From Litorisediminicola beolgyonensis (lineage in GTDB: Bacteria > Pseudomonadota > Alphaproteobacteria > Rhodobacterales > Rhodobacteraceae), in contig NZ_JBHTMU010000011.1 of the NCBI RefSeq assembly GCF_042679605.1, forward strand, positions 1 to 64,000: 64,000 bases of DNA. The letters run 5' to 3'. Made by a program: the position numbers and the translations under genes. Each line of letters opens with the position of its first letter. Position 1 is the stretch's first letter. The notes beneath the pieces were generated by a model that saw nothing but the letters and a program-made list of their open reading frames with translations, searched no databases and was not told the DNA's origin. Of the stretch, positions 17,717 through 27,228 are shown piece by piece.

Positions 17717-19972
17717 ATGGCAGGCATCGGCAAGATCGTCCGGCGGAGTTTCCTCGTCGGCGCGGCGGCGCTCGGCGGCGGGCTCGCGCTCGGTGTCTGG
17801 GCGCTCCAGCGCGAGGCCCGGAACCCGTTTGAGGGACGCGACGACCTCGCCGCACTCGGGCCGTTCATCCTGATCGATGCCGAGGGCGTCACGCTGGTAA
17901 CACCGCGTGCCGAGATGGGCCAAGGGACGCAGACGACGCTCGCGGCGCTTCTGGCCGAGGAACTCGATCTCGACTGGGACCAGGTGCGGGTGATCCACGG
18001 CCCCCCTGCCCCGGCGTATGCCAACGAAGCGCTGATCGCCGATGCGCTGCCGGGGCTCGACTGGCGGCGGCCGGACTGGGTGCACGCGGTCGGCGCGCAG
18101 CTCGGCAAGGCCGGGAAATACATCAACATGCAGGTGACCGGCGGCTCAACCTCGATGATCGGCGGCTACGAGAAGATGCGGGTGGCGGGCGCCATGGCGC
18201 GCGATCTCCTTGTGCGCGCGGCCGAGGCGCGGACCGGCGCGGCACCGGGCACTCTGAGCACCGAGGCCGGTTCGGTGATCGGACCGGACGGCGCACGGCT
18301 GAGCTATGCGGAGCTCGCGCAAGAGGCCGCGGAGTTGGAGCCCCGCGCCGTCGCGCTGAAACCCCGGAGCGACTGGCGCCTTCTGGGCCATGCGCAACCG
18401 CGGCTCGATGTGCCCGACAAGGTTCAGGGGCGGACGGTCTATGGCATGGATCTCAGGCTCGACGGCATGCGCTTCGCGACGGTGCGCATGAACCCGAGGC
18501 AGGGCGGCGGGATGCGCGGCTTCGACGACAGCGCCGCTCTCGCCATGACCGGCGTCGAGAAGGTGGTCGATCTCGGCACCGGCATCGCGGTGATCGCCCG
18601 GAACAGCTGGCTGGCGATGCGCGCCGCGGAGGCTGTCGAGATCGAGTGGGAGGACGCCCCCTACCCCGCGACGACCCAAGGCCTCTTCGATGCGATCGCC
18701 GAGGCGTTCGAGACCGAGCCGAACGCGACGCTCCGGGACGATGGCGACGCGGAGGGGGACTTGGTCGGGACGGCGGTCGAGATCGAGGCCGAATACCGCG
18801 CGCCCTTCCTCGCACATGCCACGATGGAGCCGATGAACGCCACCGCGCGCTTTGGGGACGACCAGCTCGAGGTCTGGGTCGGGACGCAGGCCCCGCTTTT
18901 CGCACGCGCGCTCTGCGCCGATGCGGCGGGGCTCGAGACCGAGGCGGTGACGGTGAACGTGCTGCCGATGGGCGGCGGCTTCGGACGGCGGGCGGAGGTC
19001 GATGCGGCGGTGCTGGCGACACGGGTGGCGATGGCGCTGCCGGGTGTGCCCGTGCAGACGGTCTGGAGCCGCGAGGAGGACATCCGCCACGATGCGTTCC
19101 GCCCGGGCGCGGTCGCGCGGATGCGCGGTGCGGTTCAGGACGGCGCGCCGGTGCTTCTGGATGCGCGGATGGCCACGATCTCCTGCACGCGCCAGATCGT
19201 CACCCGGCTGACCGGCCTGTCCGCAGCCGGCCCCGACGCGGTGTCGGTCGAGGGGCTTTACGACCAGCCCTACGCGATCCCGTCCTATCGCGCGCGCGGC
19301 TACCTCGCCGATCTTCCGATCCCGGTGGGCTTCTGGCGGTCGGTCGGCAACTCCCACAACGCGTTCTTCCTCGAAAGCTTCGTCGACGAGCTGGCCCATG
19401 CGGCGGGCGCGGACCCGCTCGCCTTCCGGCTGGAGATGCTGCGCAGCAGCCACCCGCCCTCTGCCGCGGTGCTGGAGGCGGTGGCCGAGATGTCGGGCTG
19501 GGGCGATGCAAACCCCGAGGGCACCGCGAAGGGCGTCGCCTTCTGCCGGTCCTTCGGCACACCGGTCGCGCAGGTGGTCGAGGTGACGCGGCGCGGCGAG
19601 GCCATCGCGGTCACCCGCGCCTGGATCGCCTGCGACCCGGGCATCTCGCTCGACCCGGGCATCATCACCGCGCAGATGGAGGGCGGCTGCCTCATGGGCC
19701 TTTCGGCGGGCATAGGTGAGGAAGTCACCTTCGAGGACGGCATCGCACAGGAAGCGAATTACGACCGCTACCGCCTCATGCGCCTGCCGCAGGCGCCCGA
19801 GCTGGAGGTGCGCATTCTTGAAAACGGCGACGCGCCGTCGGGAATCGGCGAGCCGGGACTGCCCCCGGCGGCCCCTGCCCTGGCCAACGCGATTTTTTCC
19901 CTGACGCAAACGCGAATACGCTCGCTGCCGCTCAACCGCTCGGTAGCCTTTGCCGAAAATTCAAAAGGTTAA
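17717..19972 (+). CDS. Molybdopterin-binding xanthine dehydrogenase-family large subunit (IorB type), Tat-exported
   Basis: A 751-residue subunit of the isoquinoline 1-oxidoreductase/aldehyde dehydrogenase beta type, which hydroxylates a heterocycle or aldehyde at a molybdenum cofactor. A twin-arginine signal is visible (VRRSFLVGAAALGGG, residues 8-22), so it should act in the periplasm. Cofactor-contact motifs include EMGQGTQTTL, TGGSTSMIGGYEKMR, LPMGGGFGRRAEVDA and GEPGLPPAAPALANAIF near the end. The start has AGGAGGAGGAG upstream. Its usual partner, the 2Fe-2S small subunit (IorA type), is not encoded next to it or anywhere in the window. Nor is a cytochrome or molybdenum chaperone. Substrate unknown. 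Confidence 0.88.
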   Translation: MAGIGKIVRRSFLVGAAALGGGLALGVWALQREARNPFEGRDDLAALGPFILIDAEGVTLVTPRAEMGQGTQTTLAALLAEELDLDWDQVRVIHGPPAPAYANEALIADALPGLDWRRPDWVHAVGAQLGKAGKYINMQVTGGSTSMIGGYEKMRVAGAMARDLLVRAAEARTGAAPGTLSTEAGSVIGPDGARLSYAELAQEAAELEPRAVALKPRSDWRLLGHAQPRLDVPDKVQGRTVYGMDLRLDGMRFATVRMNPRQGGGMRGFDDSAALAMTGVEKVVDLGTGIAVIARNSWLAMRAAEAVEIEWEDAPYPATTQGLFDAIAEAFETEPNATLRDDGDAEGDLVGTAVEIEAEYRAPFLAHATMEPMNATARFGDDQLEVWVGTQAPLFARALCADAAGLETEAVTVNVLPMGGGFGRRAEVDAAVLATRVAMALPGVPVQTVWSREEDIRHDAFRPGAVARMRGAVQDGAPVLLDARMATISCTRQIVTRLTGLSAAGPDAVSVEGLYDQPYAIPSYRARGYLADLPIPVGFWRSVGNSHNAFFLESFVDELAHAAGADPLAFRLEMLRSSHPPSAAVLEAVAEMSGWGDANPEGTAKGVAFCRSFGTPVAQVVEVTRRGEAIAVTRAWIACDPGISLDPGIITAQMEGGCLMGLSAGIGEEVTFEDGIAQEANYDRYRLMRLPQAPELEVRILENGDAPSGIGEPGLPPAAPALANAIFSLTQTRIRSLPLNRSVAFAENSKG

Positions 19973-20160
19973 CGAAAAGTTACGGTAAGATTTCATCAGG
20001 GTTTATGTCCATTTTGATGACATTTGTCCCGATTTTGCCCTGATCTCGTCCATCTCGACTTTTAGAAAATTGCAGCAAGGTCGGCAAAAGACCGACTAAG
20101 TGTGCAACCCCGCGGCCTCCGCAACGACGGACCCGGCGGCGGGATTTTGAGGATGGCAGA

Positions 20161-22995
20161 ATGCCGGTCTACCAGGTGCGTTTTTACGCACTCAATCCTT
20201 CGTCGCTCATGGGCGGGGCGGGATCGAGTTTTGTCTGGTCGGGTTCCCGTACCTACGACGGGATCGCGACGATTACCGATAACGGCGCAGGCATTGATGG
20301 CCTGACGCTCGAAGACGACAACGGTGGCGGCAGCGAAGCCGCCTTCGCCGATGTCACCATCGGTGCGTCCACCTCGACCGGCACGAGCGTCGACGCCGAG
20401 ATGATCTGGACGGTGACCGACACCGTCTCGGGTCTCACGTTCCAGATCGCCCAGTTCGACGTCGAGACCGGCGGTGCCGCGGGTCTCTACACGCTGTCGG
20501 AAATTCCGCTGATCGAGGGGCGGACCTACACGGTCAACGCGCTCGATACCGCGTCGAATGCCAGCGCGGGCGACGCGACCTTCACCTATGCCGATTACGT
20601 CGAGGCCAACGGCGTCGTCGACGGCACCGCGGGCGACGACCTGATCGACCCCGATTATGTCGATGGCGAGCTCGAGCAGGTCGATCTTTACCGGGACGCG
20701 CCGGACGACGTGATCGCGGCGGGCGCCGGGAACGACACGGTCATCGGCGGGCTCGGCTCGGACACCATCGACGGCGGCGAGGGCAACGACCTTCTCTACG
20801 GCGATTACGGCACCTATTCCGATCCGGCCACCACCGCGCAGGATCTCAACTGGTCGCTGCAGGGCGCGGACGGCGCCGACGTTTCGGCGGGCTTCACCCA
20901 GGACACCGGCCTGATCGACGTCGCGGTCAGCTTCATCAATGACGGCGACAACGCGCCCACCTTCAACATCGAGACCAGCGACACCCAGTACCGGGCCGCG
21001 GGCGAGACCTTCAGCCAGAACTCGGCGGTCTTTCTCTACGGCAACGGCGACGGCGCGACCTCGACCACGCGGATCGACTTTTCCGCAAGCTCCGAAGGCG
21101 GCGTCCGCGACGAGGTCGAGAACGTCCGGTTCCGGATCAACGAGGTCGACGCGGTTGCGGGCAACCATGTCGATATCATTACCGTCAAGGCTTATGACGC
21201 GGACGGAAACCCGGTCGCGGTGACGCTGACACCCGCGGGCGCCGACACGGTGACCGGCGACACGATCACCGCAGCCGAGGGCAACGACACCTCGGCCGAT
21301 GCGCAAAGCTCGGTCCTGGTCACCATCGCCGGTCCGGTGTCGCGGATCGAGGTCAGCTACGGCAACGGCGACACGCTGACCCAGGCGATCACGCTGACCG
21401 ACATCCAGTTCGACGCGGTCGCTCAGCCCGAGGGCGCGGATTCGCTGACCGGCGGGACCGGCGCGGACACGCTTTTCGGTGAGCGCGGCAATGACACGCT
21501 CTCGGGCGGCGACGATGCCGACAGTCTGTTCGGCGGCGACGGGGCCGATTGGCTGAGCGGCGATGCCGGGGCCGACACGCTGTACGGCGAGCTTGGCAAC
21601 GACACGCTGATGGGCGGCGCCGACGATGACAGCCTCATCGGGGGCGACGGCGCGGATTCGCTTGATGGCGGCACCGGCAACGATACGCTCGAAGGCGGCA
21701 CCGGGGCCGACACGCTGACCGGTGGCAGCGGCATGGATTATGCTTCCTATGCCGGGTCGGATGCGGGCGTCACGGTCGATCTGGCCGCGGGCACGTTCAG
21801 CGGCGGCCATGCCGAGGGCGACGTCACCGGGGGCGGGCTCGACGGCATCATCGGCTCCGAGTTCAACGACAGCCTGAGCGGTTACGACGGCGAAGGCGCG
21901 GACTGGACCAACGTCTTCTACGGCGGCGCGGGCGACGACACGCTCGATGGTCGGGGCGGGTCGGACACGCTCGACGGCGGCACTGGCGCCGACTCGATCC
22001 TCGGCGGCGGCGGCGCGGACAGCGTCACCGGCGGTGACGGCGACGATTTTATCTCCGGCGGCACCGGCGCGGACACCCTCCTGGGCGATGCGGGCAACGA
22101 CACGATCATCGCCGCCGAGGGCGACAGCGTCTCGGGCGGAGACGGCGACGACGTGATCTCGCTGGCGGAACTGGGCGAGAGCTCGACCGGCACGATCACC
22201 ATCGACGGCGGCACCACGGGCCAGACCGGCGGCGACATCCTCGACCTCGCGGGCGTCGCCGACCGCGGCACGATGGTCTACACCGAGGACGGCTCGGGCG
22301 AGCGCTCGGGCACGGTGACGATGTATGACGGCACCGTCGTCACCTTCTCGAATATCGACGAGGTGGTCTGCTTCACACCGGGCACCCGCCTCCTGACCGA
22401 CCGCGGCTACCGCCGGATCGAGAACCTGCGCGCGGGCGATCTGGTCGAGACCGCGGATGGCGGGCTGCAGCCGGTGCGCTGGATCGGATCGACCACGGTC
22501 GAGGGCACCGGCGACGTCGCGCCCATCCGCTTCGAGGCCGGCGCCTTGCCGGGGCTGACACGGACGCTGCGGGTGTCGCCGCAGCACCGGGTCCTGGTCC
22601 GCGGGCCGTTCTGCGAGATGCTCTTCGGCACGCATGAGGTGCTGGTCGCGGCGAAACATCTGGTCAACGGCACGACAATCCAGGCCGAGCCGTTCGACCG
22701 CGTCTGCTACATGCATGTGGCCTTTGACCGTCACCATGTCGTCTGTGCCGAAGGCGCGGAGGTGGAGAGCTTCCACGCGGTCGAGCGCAGCATGGGCATC
22801 CTGAGCGCCGAGGATCGCACGCGCCTGCGCGCAGCGCTCGGGCTCGTCGAGGGCGGCGGTCTGGGACACGGTCCGGCGGCGCGGCACTGCCTGAAGGAGC
22901 ACGAGGCGACGGCGCTGATGGGGCTGATGCGGATGACGCAGATCTCGGCCAAGGCGGCGAGACCGCGCCGCGCGGCGGCGGTCAGGCGCTCTTGA
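20161..22995 (+). CDS. Secreted RTX-repeat protein with C-terminal Hint domain
   Basis: A 944-residue protein probably exported by a type I secretion system. There is no N-terminal signal. RTX calcium-binding nonapeptides (GGxGxDxLx) occur in three blocks: about residues 160-215, 422-520 and 590-670. Between the first two lies a beta-rich domain (about 220-420). From C737 (CFTPGTRLLTDRGYRRIENL) to about 880 is a Hint domain of the kind common in Rhodobacterales, with PVRWIG, LRVSPQHRVLV and HVAFDRHHVV. Hint domains are related to inteins and can self-cleave, but processing here is unproved. No type I secretion genes are nearby. The 3' end overlaps the convergent amidotransferase-like gene by 14 bases. 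Confidence 0.88.
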   Translation: MPVYQVRFYALNPSSLMGGAGSSFVWSGSRTYDGIATITDNGAGIDGLTLEDDNGGGSEAAFADVTIGASTSTGTSVDAEMIWTVTDTVSGLTFQIAQFDVETGGAAGLYTLSEIPLIEGRTYTVNALDTASNASAGDATFTYADYVEANGVVDGTAGDDLIDPDYVDGELEQVDLYRDAPDDVIAAGAGNDTVIGGLGSDTIDGGEGNDLLYGDYGTYSDPATTAQDLNWSLQGADGADVSAGFTQDTGLIDVAVSFINDGDNAPTFNIETSDTQYRAAGETFSQNSAVFLYGNGDGATSTTRIDFSASSEGGVRDEVENVRFRINEVDAVAGNHVDIITVKAYDADGNPVAVTLTPAGADTVTGDTITAAEGNDTSADAQSSVLVTIAGPVSRIEVSYGNGDTLTQAITLTDIQFDAVAQPEGADSLTGGTGADTLFGERGNDTLSGGDDADSLFGGDGADWLSGDAGADTLYGELGNDTLMGGADDDSLIGGDGADSLDGGTGNDTLEGGTGADTLTGGSGMDYASYAGSDAGVTVDLAAGTFSGGHAEGDVTGGGLDGIIGSEFNDSLSGYDGEGADWTNVFYGGAGDDTLDGRGGSDTLDGGTGADSILGGGGADSVTGGDGDDFISGGTGADTLLGDAGNDTIIAAEGDSVSGGDGDDVISLAELGESSTGTITIDGGTTGQTGGDILDLAGVADRGTMVYTEDGSGERSGTVTMYDGTVVTFSNIDEVVCFTPGTRLLTDRGYRRIENLRAGDLVETADGGLQPVRWIGSTTVEGTGDVAPIRFEAGALPGLTRTLRVSPQHRVLVRGPFCEMLFGTHEVLVAAKHLVNGTTIQAEPFDRVCYMHVAFDRHHVVCAEGAEVESFHAVERSMGILSAEDRTRLRAALGLVEGGGLGHGPAARHCLKEHEATALMGLMRMTQISAKAARPRRAAAVRRS
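21424..21735 (+). repeat. Tandem RTX-coding repeats (central block)
   Basis: About eleven back-to-back copies of a 27-base unit coding for the calcium-binding nonapeptide occupy residues 422-520 of the RTX-Hint protein. Copies have diverged at synonymous and some coding positions. Related blocks lie near 20635-20810 and 21925-22155. Confidence 0.85.
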
Positions 22996-23758
22996 GACCC
23001 GGCGCGCGGCGGCCCGCCGACCAGTCGCGGACGGCGTCCCCAAACGCCTCGAACAGCGGTTTCGAGGTCGGGTCGCTATGGGCCTCCCATTCGGGATGCC
23101 ATTGCACCGCAAGGGTAAATCCGGGCGCGCCCTGCACATAGGTGGCCTCGGGCGTGCCATCGGGCGCGTGCCCGTCGATCACCACGCGCGGACCGGCGGT
23201 CTTGATCCCCTGCCCGTGCAGCGTGTTGGTCAGCACCTCGGTCGCGCCGAAGACCCGGTGGAAGGGTCCGCCCTCGGTCACGGTGACGGTGTGGCGCAGC
23301 GCGAATTTCTCTTCGAGCGTCCCGTCAGGGGGCATCCGGTGGTTCATGCGGCCCGGAAGATCGCGGATCTCCGGATGGAGCGAGCCGCCCATCGCCACGT
23401 TCATCTCCTGAAAGCCCCGGCAGACGCCGAAGATCGGCTGGCCGCGCTCGACGCAGGCCCGCACCAGCGGCAGCACCAGCCGGTCGCGATCGCGGTCGAA
23501 GGCGCCATGCGCCTCGGTCTCGGGCTCGCCGTATTCCTCGGGGTGGACGTTGGGGCGGCCACCGGGCAGCAGGAACCCGTCGCAGGTATCCAGAAGCTCG
23601 TTCAGCGGCACGAGGGTCGGATCGGCGGGCACGAGAAGCGGGAAACAGTCGGAGACCCGCGCGATGGCCTCGGTCAGCATCGTCCCGCCCGCATGGGCCG
23701 GATACTGGTCGTTAATGAGGTGCATGTTGGTCACGATGCCAACGACCGGACGTGCCAT
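22982..23758 (-). CDS. Class I glutamine amidotransferase-like hydrolase (gamma-glutamyl-GABA hydrolase family, C26)
   Basis: A 258-residue enzyme related to PuuD, which hydrolyses gamma-glutamyl-gamma-aminobutyrate in putrescine catabolism. The catalytic triad is visible: nucleophile C113 in FGVCRGFQEMNV, H221 and E223 in QWHPEW. LLPGGRPNVHPEEYG forms the oxyanion region. The start has AGGAGAAGG upstream. No other putrescine-pathway gene lies nearby, so the physiological substrate is uncertain. The gene is convergent with the RTX-Hint gene and overlaps its 3' end by 14 bases. Confidence 0.85.
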   Translation of the reverse strand: MARPVVGIVTNMHLINDQYPAHAGGTMLTEAIARVSDCFPLLVPADPTLVPLNELLDTCDGFLLPGGRPNVHPEEYGEPETEAHGAFDRDRDRLVLPLVRACVERGQPIFGVCRGFQEMNVAMGGSLHPEIRDLPGRMNHRMPPDGTLEEKFALRHTVTVTEGGPFHRVFGATEVLTNTLHGQGIKTAGPRVVIDGHAPDGTPEATYVQGAPGFTLAVQWHPEWEAHSDPTSKPLFEAFGDAVRDWSAGRRAPGLKSA

Positions 23759-23897
23759 AATTAGCCTTCTCCTGCCTTGCCTGACCCCAAAGATAGGCTA
23801 TCGCCGCCGCCGGGAAAAGCGGCTGCGACGCAGGGACGCCCTGCGCAGACGCAGGCCTGCCACGATCGGGCCGTGCCGCCCAATTCGGCGGCAGCGC

Positions 23898-24326
23898 TCA
23901 GATCTCGGCGGTCAGGCCCACCGCTTCGATCCCGGCTTTGGCCGCGGCGGCGTCGTTGTCCGAGCTATCGCCGGTGACGCCGACCGCGCCCAGAAGCACG
24001 CCCTTCGCGTCGCGGACCAGAACGCCGCCCGGCACCGGGATCAGCGCGCCCTGGTAGGCGCCGTTGGCACAGGCGATGAAATAGGCCTGCGCCTCGGCGC
24101 GTTGCATCTGCGCGGTCCCGGCCATGCCGAGCATCACCGCGCCATAGGCCTTGCCATACGCGATCTGGAACCGGCCCGGGCTGGCACCGTCGCTGCGCTC
24201 GAAGGCCTGCACATGGCCGCCGGTGTCGAGCACGATCACGGAGAGCGGCTTCATTCCCGTCTCCTTGCCGTGATCCAGGGTCTTGCGAATGATCATGCGG
24301 GCGCGTCTGAGCGACAATCCGGCCAT
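23898..24326 (-). CDS. GlcG/HbpS family heme- or cofactor-binding protein
   Basis: A 142-residue small domain protein of the GlcG/HbpS (DUF336) family. Typical elements are MKPLSVIVLDTGGHVQAFER, the mid-region SPGRFQIAYGKAYGAV and the C-terminal PVPGGVLVRDAKGVLLGAVGVTGD. The family includes heme-binding HbpS and the GlcG protein of glycolate operons, whose role is unclear. It follows malate synthase G by 64 bases on the same strand, repeating the glcG-glcB association of other bacteria. This supports a link to glycolate/glyoxylate use. Ribosome site GGAGGAG precedes the ATG. Confidence 0.87.
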   Translation of the reverse strand: MAGLSLRRARMIIRKTLDHGKETGMKPLSVIVLDTGGHVQAFERSDGASPGRFQIAYGKAYGAVMLGMAGTAQMQRAEAQAYFIACANGAYQGALIPVPGGVLVRDAKGVLLGAVGVTGDSSDNDAAAAKAGIEAVGLTAEI

Positions 24327-24390
24327 CTCGGGCTCCTCCAGAAGTTTTGTGCGCGCCGGGTCGTCCCCGGCGCCGCGAGCGGGCGCGGCC

Positions 24391-26541
24391 TCAGGAGGCC
24401 GCTTTCAGCTCCAACCGGCGGCGGTGCAGCACCGGCTCGGTATAGCCCGAAGGCTGCGCGCGCCCCTCGAAGACCAGCTCGGAGGCCGCCTGGAAGGCGA
24501 TGCCGTCGAAGTCCGGCGCCATCGGGCGATAGGCCGGATCGCCTTCGTTCTGACCGTCCACGACCTTGGCCATGCGTTCGAGGATGGCGCGCGTCTCGTC
24601 CTCGGAGATGACCCCGTGATGCAGCCAGTTGGCGATGTGCTGTGCCGAGATCCGGCAGGTCGCACGGTCCTCCATAAGGCCCACATCGTTGATATCGGGC
24701 ACTTTCGAGCAGCCGACGCCCTGGTCGATCCAGCGCACGACATAGCCGAGGATGCCCTGGGCGTTGTTCTCGACCTCGCGGGTGATCTCGGCGTCGGTCC
24801 AGGCCTGGAACGTGGCGAGCGGGATGTCGAGAAGGGTGTCGACATGCGCCCGGCGGCCGCCCTTGCGCAGCCGCTCCTGCACCGCCATCACGTCGACGCG
24901 GTGATAGTGCAGCGCGTGCAGCGTCGCGGCGGTTGGCGAGGGCACCCAGGCGCAGTTCGCGCCGGCCTTCGGGTGCTCGATCTTGGCTTCGAGCATCGCC
25001 GCCATCTTGTCGGGCATGGCCCACATGCCCTTGCCGATCTGCGCCTTGCCCGAGAGCCCGCATTCCAGACCGATATCGACATTGCGGTTCTCGTAGCCGC
25101 CGATCCAGGCCTTGCGCTTGATGAAATCCTTGCGGCTGAAGGGCCCGGCCTCCATCGAGGTGTGGATCTCGTCGCCGGTGCGGTCGAGGAAGCCGGTATT
25201 GATGAAGGCCACCCGCGATTTGGCGGCGCGGATGCATTCCTTGAGATTGACCGAGGTGCGGCGCTCCTCGTCCATGATGCCGATCTTGACGGTGTTCGCG
25301 GGCAGGCCCAGCGCCATCTCGACCTCGGAGAAGATCGCGTCGGTAAAGGCGACCTCCTCGGGGCCGTGCATCTTGGGCTTCACGACATAGACCGAGCCGC
25401 AGACCGAGTTGCGCGGCCCTTCGGTCTTCTTGAGGTCGTGGAGCGCGATCATCGTCGTGATCATCGCGTCCATCAGGCCCTCGTAGATCTCGGAGCCGTC
25501 CTTGAGCAGGATCGCGGGGTTCGTCATCAGGTGGCCGACATTGCGCACCAGCATGAGCGCCCGGCCCTTGACGCGGACCTCGCCCTCGCCATCGGGCGCG
25601 GTGTAGACGAGATCGGGGCTCAGGGCGCGGGTCACGCTCTCGCCGCCCTTCTCGAAGGTCTCCGACAGGTCGCCCTTCATCAGCCCGAGCCAGTTGCGAT
25701 AGGCCTGCGCCTTGTCCTCGGCATCGACACAGGCGACGGAATCCTCGCAATCCATGATCGCCGAGACCGCGCTTTCGAGCCGCACATCCGCAAGCCCGCA
25801 CTGGTCGCGGCTGCCGATCGGATGGGTGCGGTCGAAGACCAGTTCGACATGCAGGCCATTGTTGCGCAGGAGAACCGCCTCGGGCGCCTTGGGATGGCCG
25901 CGGAAGCCGATGAACTTCTCGGGGCTCGCGAGCGGCATGTCGTCGACGAGGAGCGCGCCCTTGTGGATGTGGTAGCGGCGCGCATCGGCGTGGCTGCCGC
26001 CCTCGATCGGGAAGGCCTCGTCAAGGAAGACCCGCGCACGGGCCACCACCCGCGCCCCGCGCCCGCGATCGTAGCCGCCTGGCGGCGGCGGTGTGCCCAT
26101 GGCATCGGTGCCGTAGAGCCCGTCATAGAGCGAGCCCCAGCGCGCGTTCGCGGCGTTGAGCGCGTAGCGCGCATTGGTGATCGGCACGACAAGCTGCGGG
26201 CCGGGCACCAGCGCGATCTCGGGATCGGTGTTCTCGGTCTCGATCTCGAAGGCCTCGCCCTCGGGCAGAAGATAGCCGATCTCTTCGAGAAAGCCGCGAT
26301 AGGCCGCGTGGTCATGCGGCTGGTTGCGGCGCTTCAGGTGCCAATCGTCGATCTGTTTCTGCAGGCTCTCGCGGATCCCGAGCAGCTCGGCATTACGCGC
26401 GGCGCGGCCATGCGCGAGTTCCGATAATGCGGACCAGAAAGCCTCGGGCTCGACGCCCGTTCCCGGCAGCGCTTCGGTCTCGAGAAAGGACAGAAGCTCG
26501 GGCGCGACCTGAAGGCCGTTGCGGTCGATGCGGTCTGACAT
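24391..26541 (-). CDS. glcB: Malate synthase G
   Basis: GlcB condenses glyoxylate with acetyl-CoA to give malate in the cytoplasm, needed for growth on C2 compounds. The 716 residues match malate synthase G, the long monomeric form. Diagnostic segments are DCEDSVACVDAEDK with catalytic acidic residues (near 270), VKPKMHGPEEVAFTDAIFSE near 370, GIMDEERRTSVNL near 405 and RIDQGVG-type motif WIDQGVGCSKVPDIND near 615. The ATG at 26541 has GAGGGGAG upstream; the longer frame to 26592 is not needed. The GlcG-like gene follows in the same direction. Isocitrate lyase is not in the window. Confidence 0.97.
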   Translation of the reverse strand: MSDRIDRNGLQVAPELLSFLETEALPGTGVEPEAFWSALSELAHGRAARNAELLGIRESLQKQIDDWHLKRRNQPHDHAAYRGFLEEIGYLLPEGEAFEIETENTDPEIALVPGPQLVVPITNARYALNAANARWGSLYDGLYGTDAMGTPPPPGGYDRGRGARVVARARVFLDEAFPIEGGSHADARRYHIHKGALLVDDMPLASPEKFIGFRGHPKAPEAVLLRNNGLHVELVFDRTHPIGSRDQCGLADVRLESAVSAIMDCEDSVACVDAEDKAQAYRNWLGLMKGDLSETFEKGGESVTRALSPDLVYTAPDGEGEVRVKGRALMLVRNVGHLMTNPAILLKDGSEIYEGLMDAMITTMIALHDLKKTEGPRNSVCGSVYVVKPKMHGPEEVAFTDAIFSEVEMALGLPANTVKIGIMDEERRTSVNLKECIRAAKSRVAFINTGFLDRTGDEIHTSMEAGPFSRKDFIKRKAWIGGYENRNVDIGLECGLSGKAQIGKGMWAMPDKMAAMLEAKIEHPKAGANCAWVPSPTAATLHALHYHRVDVMAVQERLRKGGRRAHVDTLLDIPLATFQAWTDAEITREVENNAQGILGYVVRWIDQGVGCSKVPDINDVGLMEDRATCRISAQHIANWLHHGVISEDETRAILERMAKVVDGQNEGDPAYRPMAPDFDGIAFQAASELVFEGRAQPSGYTEPVLHRRRLELKAAS

Positions 26542-26627
26542 GGCGGACTCCCCTCGTTCGTCTTTGCTGCAACGGTGTGCGCTTGCATGCAAAGGTCAAG
26601 TCAGGGAGCGAAATTCGCCGCCATTCG

Positions 26628-26816
26628 TCAATGGCCGGCGGCGCGAAACTCTTTCTTGTCGGAGAGCGGAATGCTGCCCTTCTGACGGCGGCAGCGCTCG
26701 GAGCAGTAGATCACGCTGTCCCAATCGCGCGCCCATTTCCGGCGCCACGCAAAAGGCCTGCCGCAAACCGGGCAGGTCTTGTGCGGCAGGTCCGATTTCT
26801 TCGTGGCCTTGGGCAA
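26628..26816 (-). CDS. DUF2256 small zinc-ribbon-like protein
   Basis: A 62-residue protein of the DUF2256 family. Four cysteines in a CPVCGRPF...YCSERCRR pattern (C15, C18, C38, C42) suggest zinc binding. The tryptophan-rich middle (FAWRRKWARDWDSV) is the family signature. Function is unknown; it is often found near cryptochrome/photolyase genes in other genomes, but not here. Translation appears to start at TTG (26816), since there is no nearby ATG in frame. It lies 5 bases after the upstream 82-codon gene, so translational coupling is likely. Confidence 0.75.
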   Translation of the reverse strand: MPKATKKSDLPHKTCPVCGRPFAWRRKWARDWDSVIYCSERCRRQKGSIPLSDKKEFRAAGH

Positions 26817-26821
26817 GGCGC

Positions 26822-27070
26822 TTACTGGTCGGGCTGGCCCGAGACCGATCCGGTGGAGTTGCCGCCGGGCTCGTAGTTCTGGGACTCGTATCCCTCAAGC
26901 GCGCTGCCGCCCTCGGGGGCCGTCTCGCTGCTGTCGCCGGAGGCGAAGAAGACATAGGCGACAAACGCCGCAAGCAGCACGAGGCCGTAGGTCAGGGACG
27001 CCTTGATGCCGAAAAGCGAGGGGGCGTGGCGTTTTTCCTGGGTGCCGGTATTTGTGTCGGGTGCGGACAT
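26822..27070 (-). CDS. Small single-pass membrane protein, unknown function
   Basis: An 82-residue protein with a hydrophilic N-terminus, one membrane helix (about residues 24-41, LTYGLVLLAAFVAYVFFA) and an acidic, glycine-rich, presumably extracytoplasmic tail. I do not recognise a family. The ATG at 27070 is supported by AAAGGAAGGA directly upstream; the longer frame to 27160 is not. It is probably the first gene of a two-gene unit with the DUF2256 gene. It is divergent from pepN. Confidence 0.6.
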   Translation of the reverse strand: MSAPDTNTGTQEKRHAPSLFGIKASLTYGLVLLAAFVAYVFFASGDSSETAPEGGSALEGYESQNYEPGGNSTGSVSGQPDQ

Positions 27071-27228
27071 AGTCCTTCCTTTCAATCTCTGTTCGAAATG
27101 CGGGTGGGGCTCCATGCTCGGGCGAGCGAGGTTGCCGCCGCGTCGTTGGGGGCGTAACACCCCAGGGAAGCGGAGAGTTCCCGGAGTTTCCGCAACGCAG
27201 CATCACGTTTCCGACAGGAGGTCCGCCC

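Noticed and set aside
21424..21735. Regular short repeats considered as a CRISPR array
   Set aside because: The period is 27 bases without spacers and the copies code for RTX nonapeptides in frame.
20062..23160. A 1032-codon open frame opposite the RTX-Hint gene
   Set aside because: It mirrors the RTX repeats on the other strand, has no family-like motifs and no ribosome site, and the plus-strand protein has clear RTX and Hint domains.
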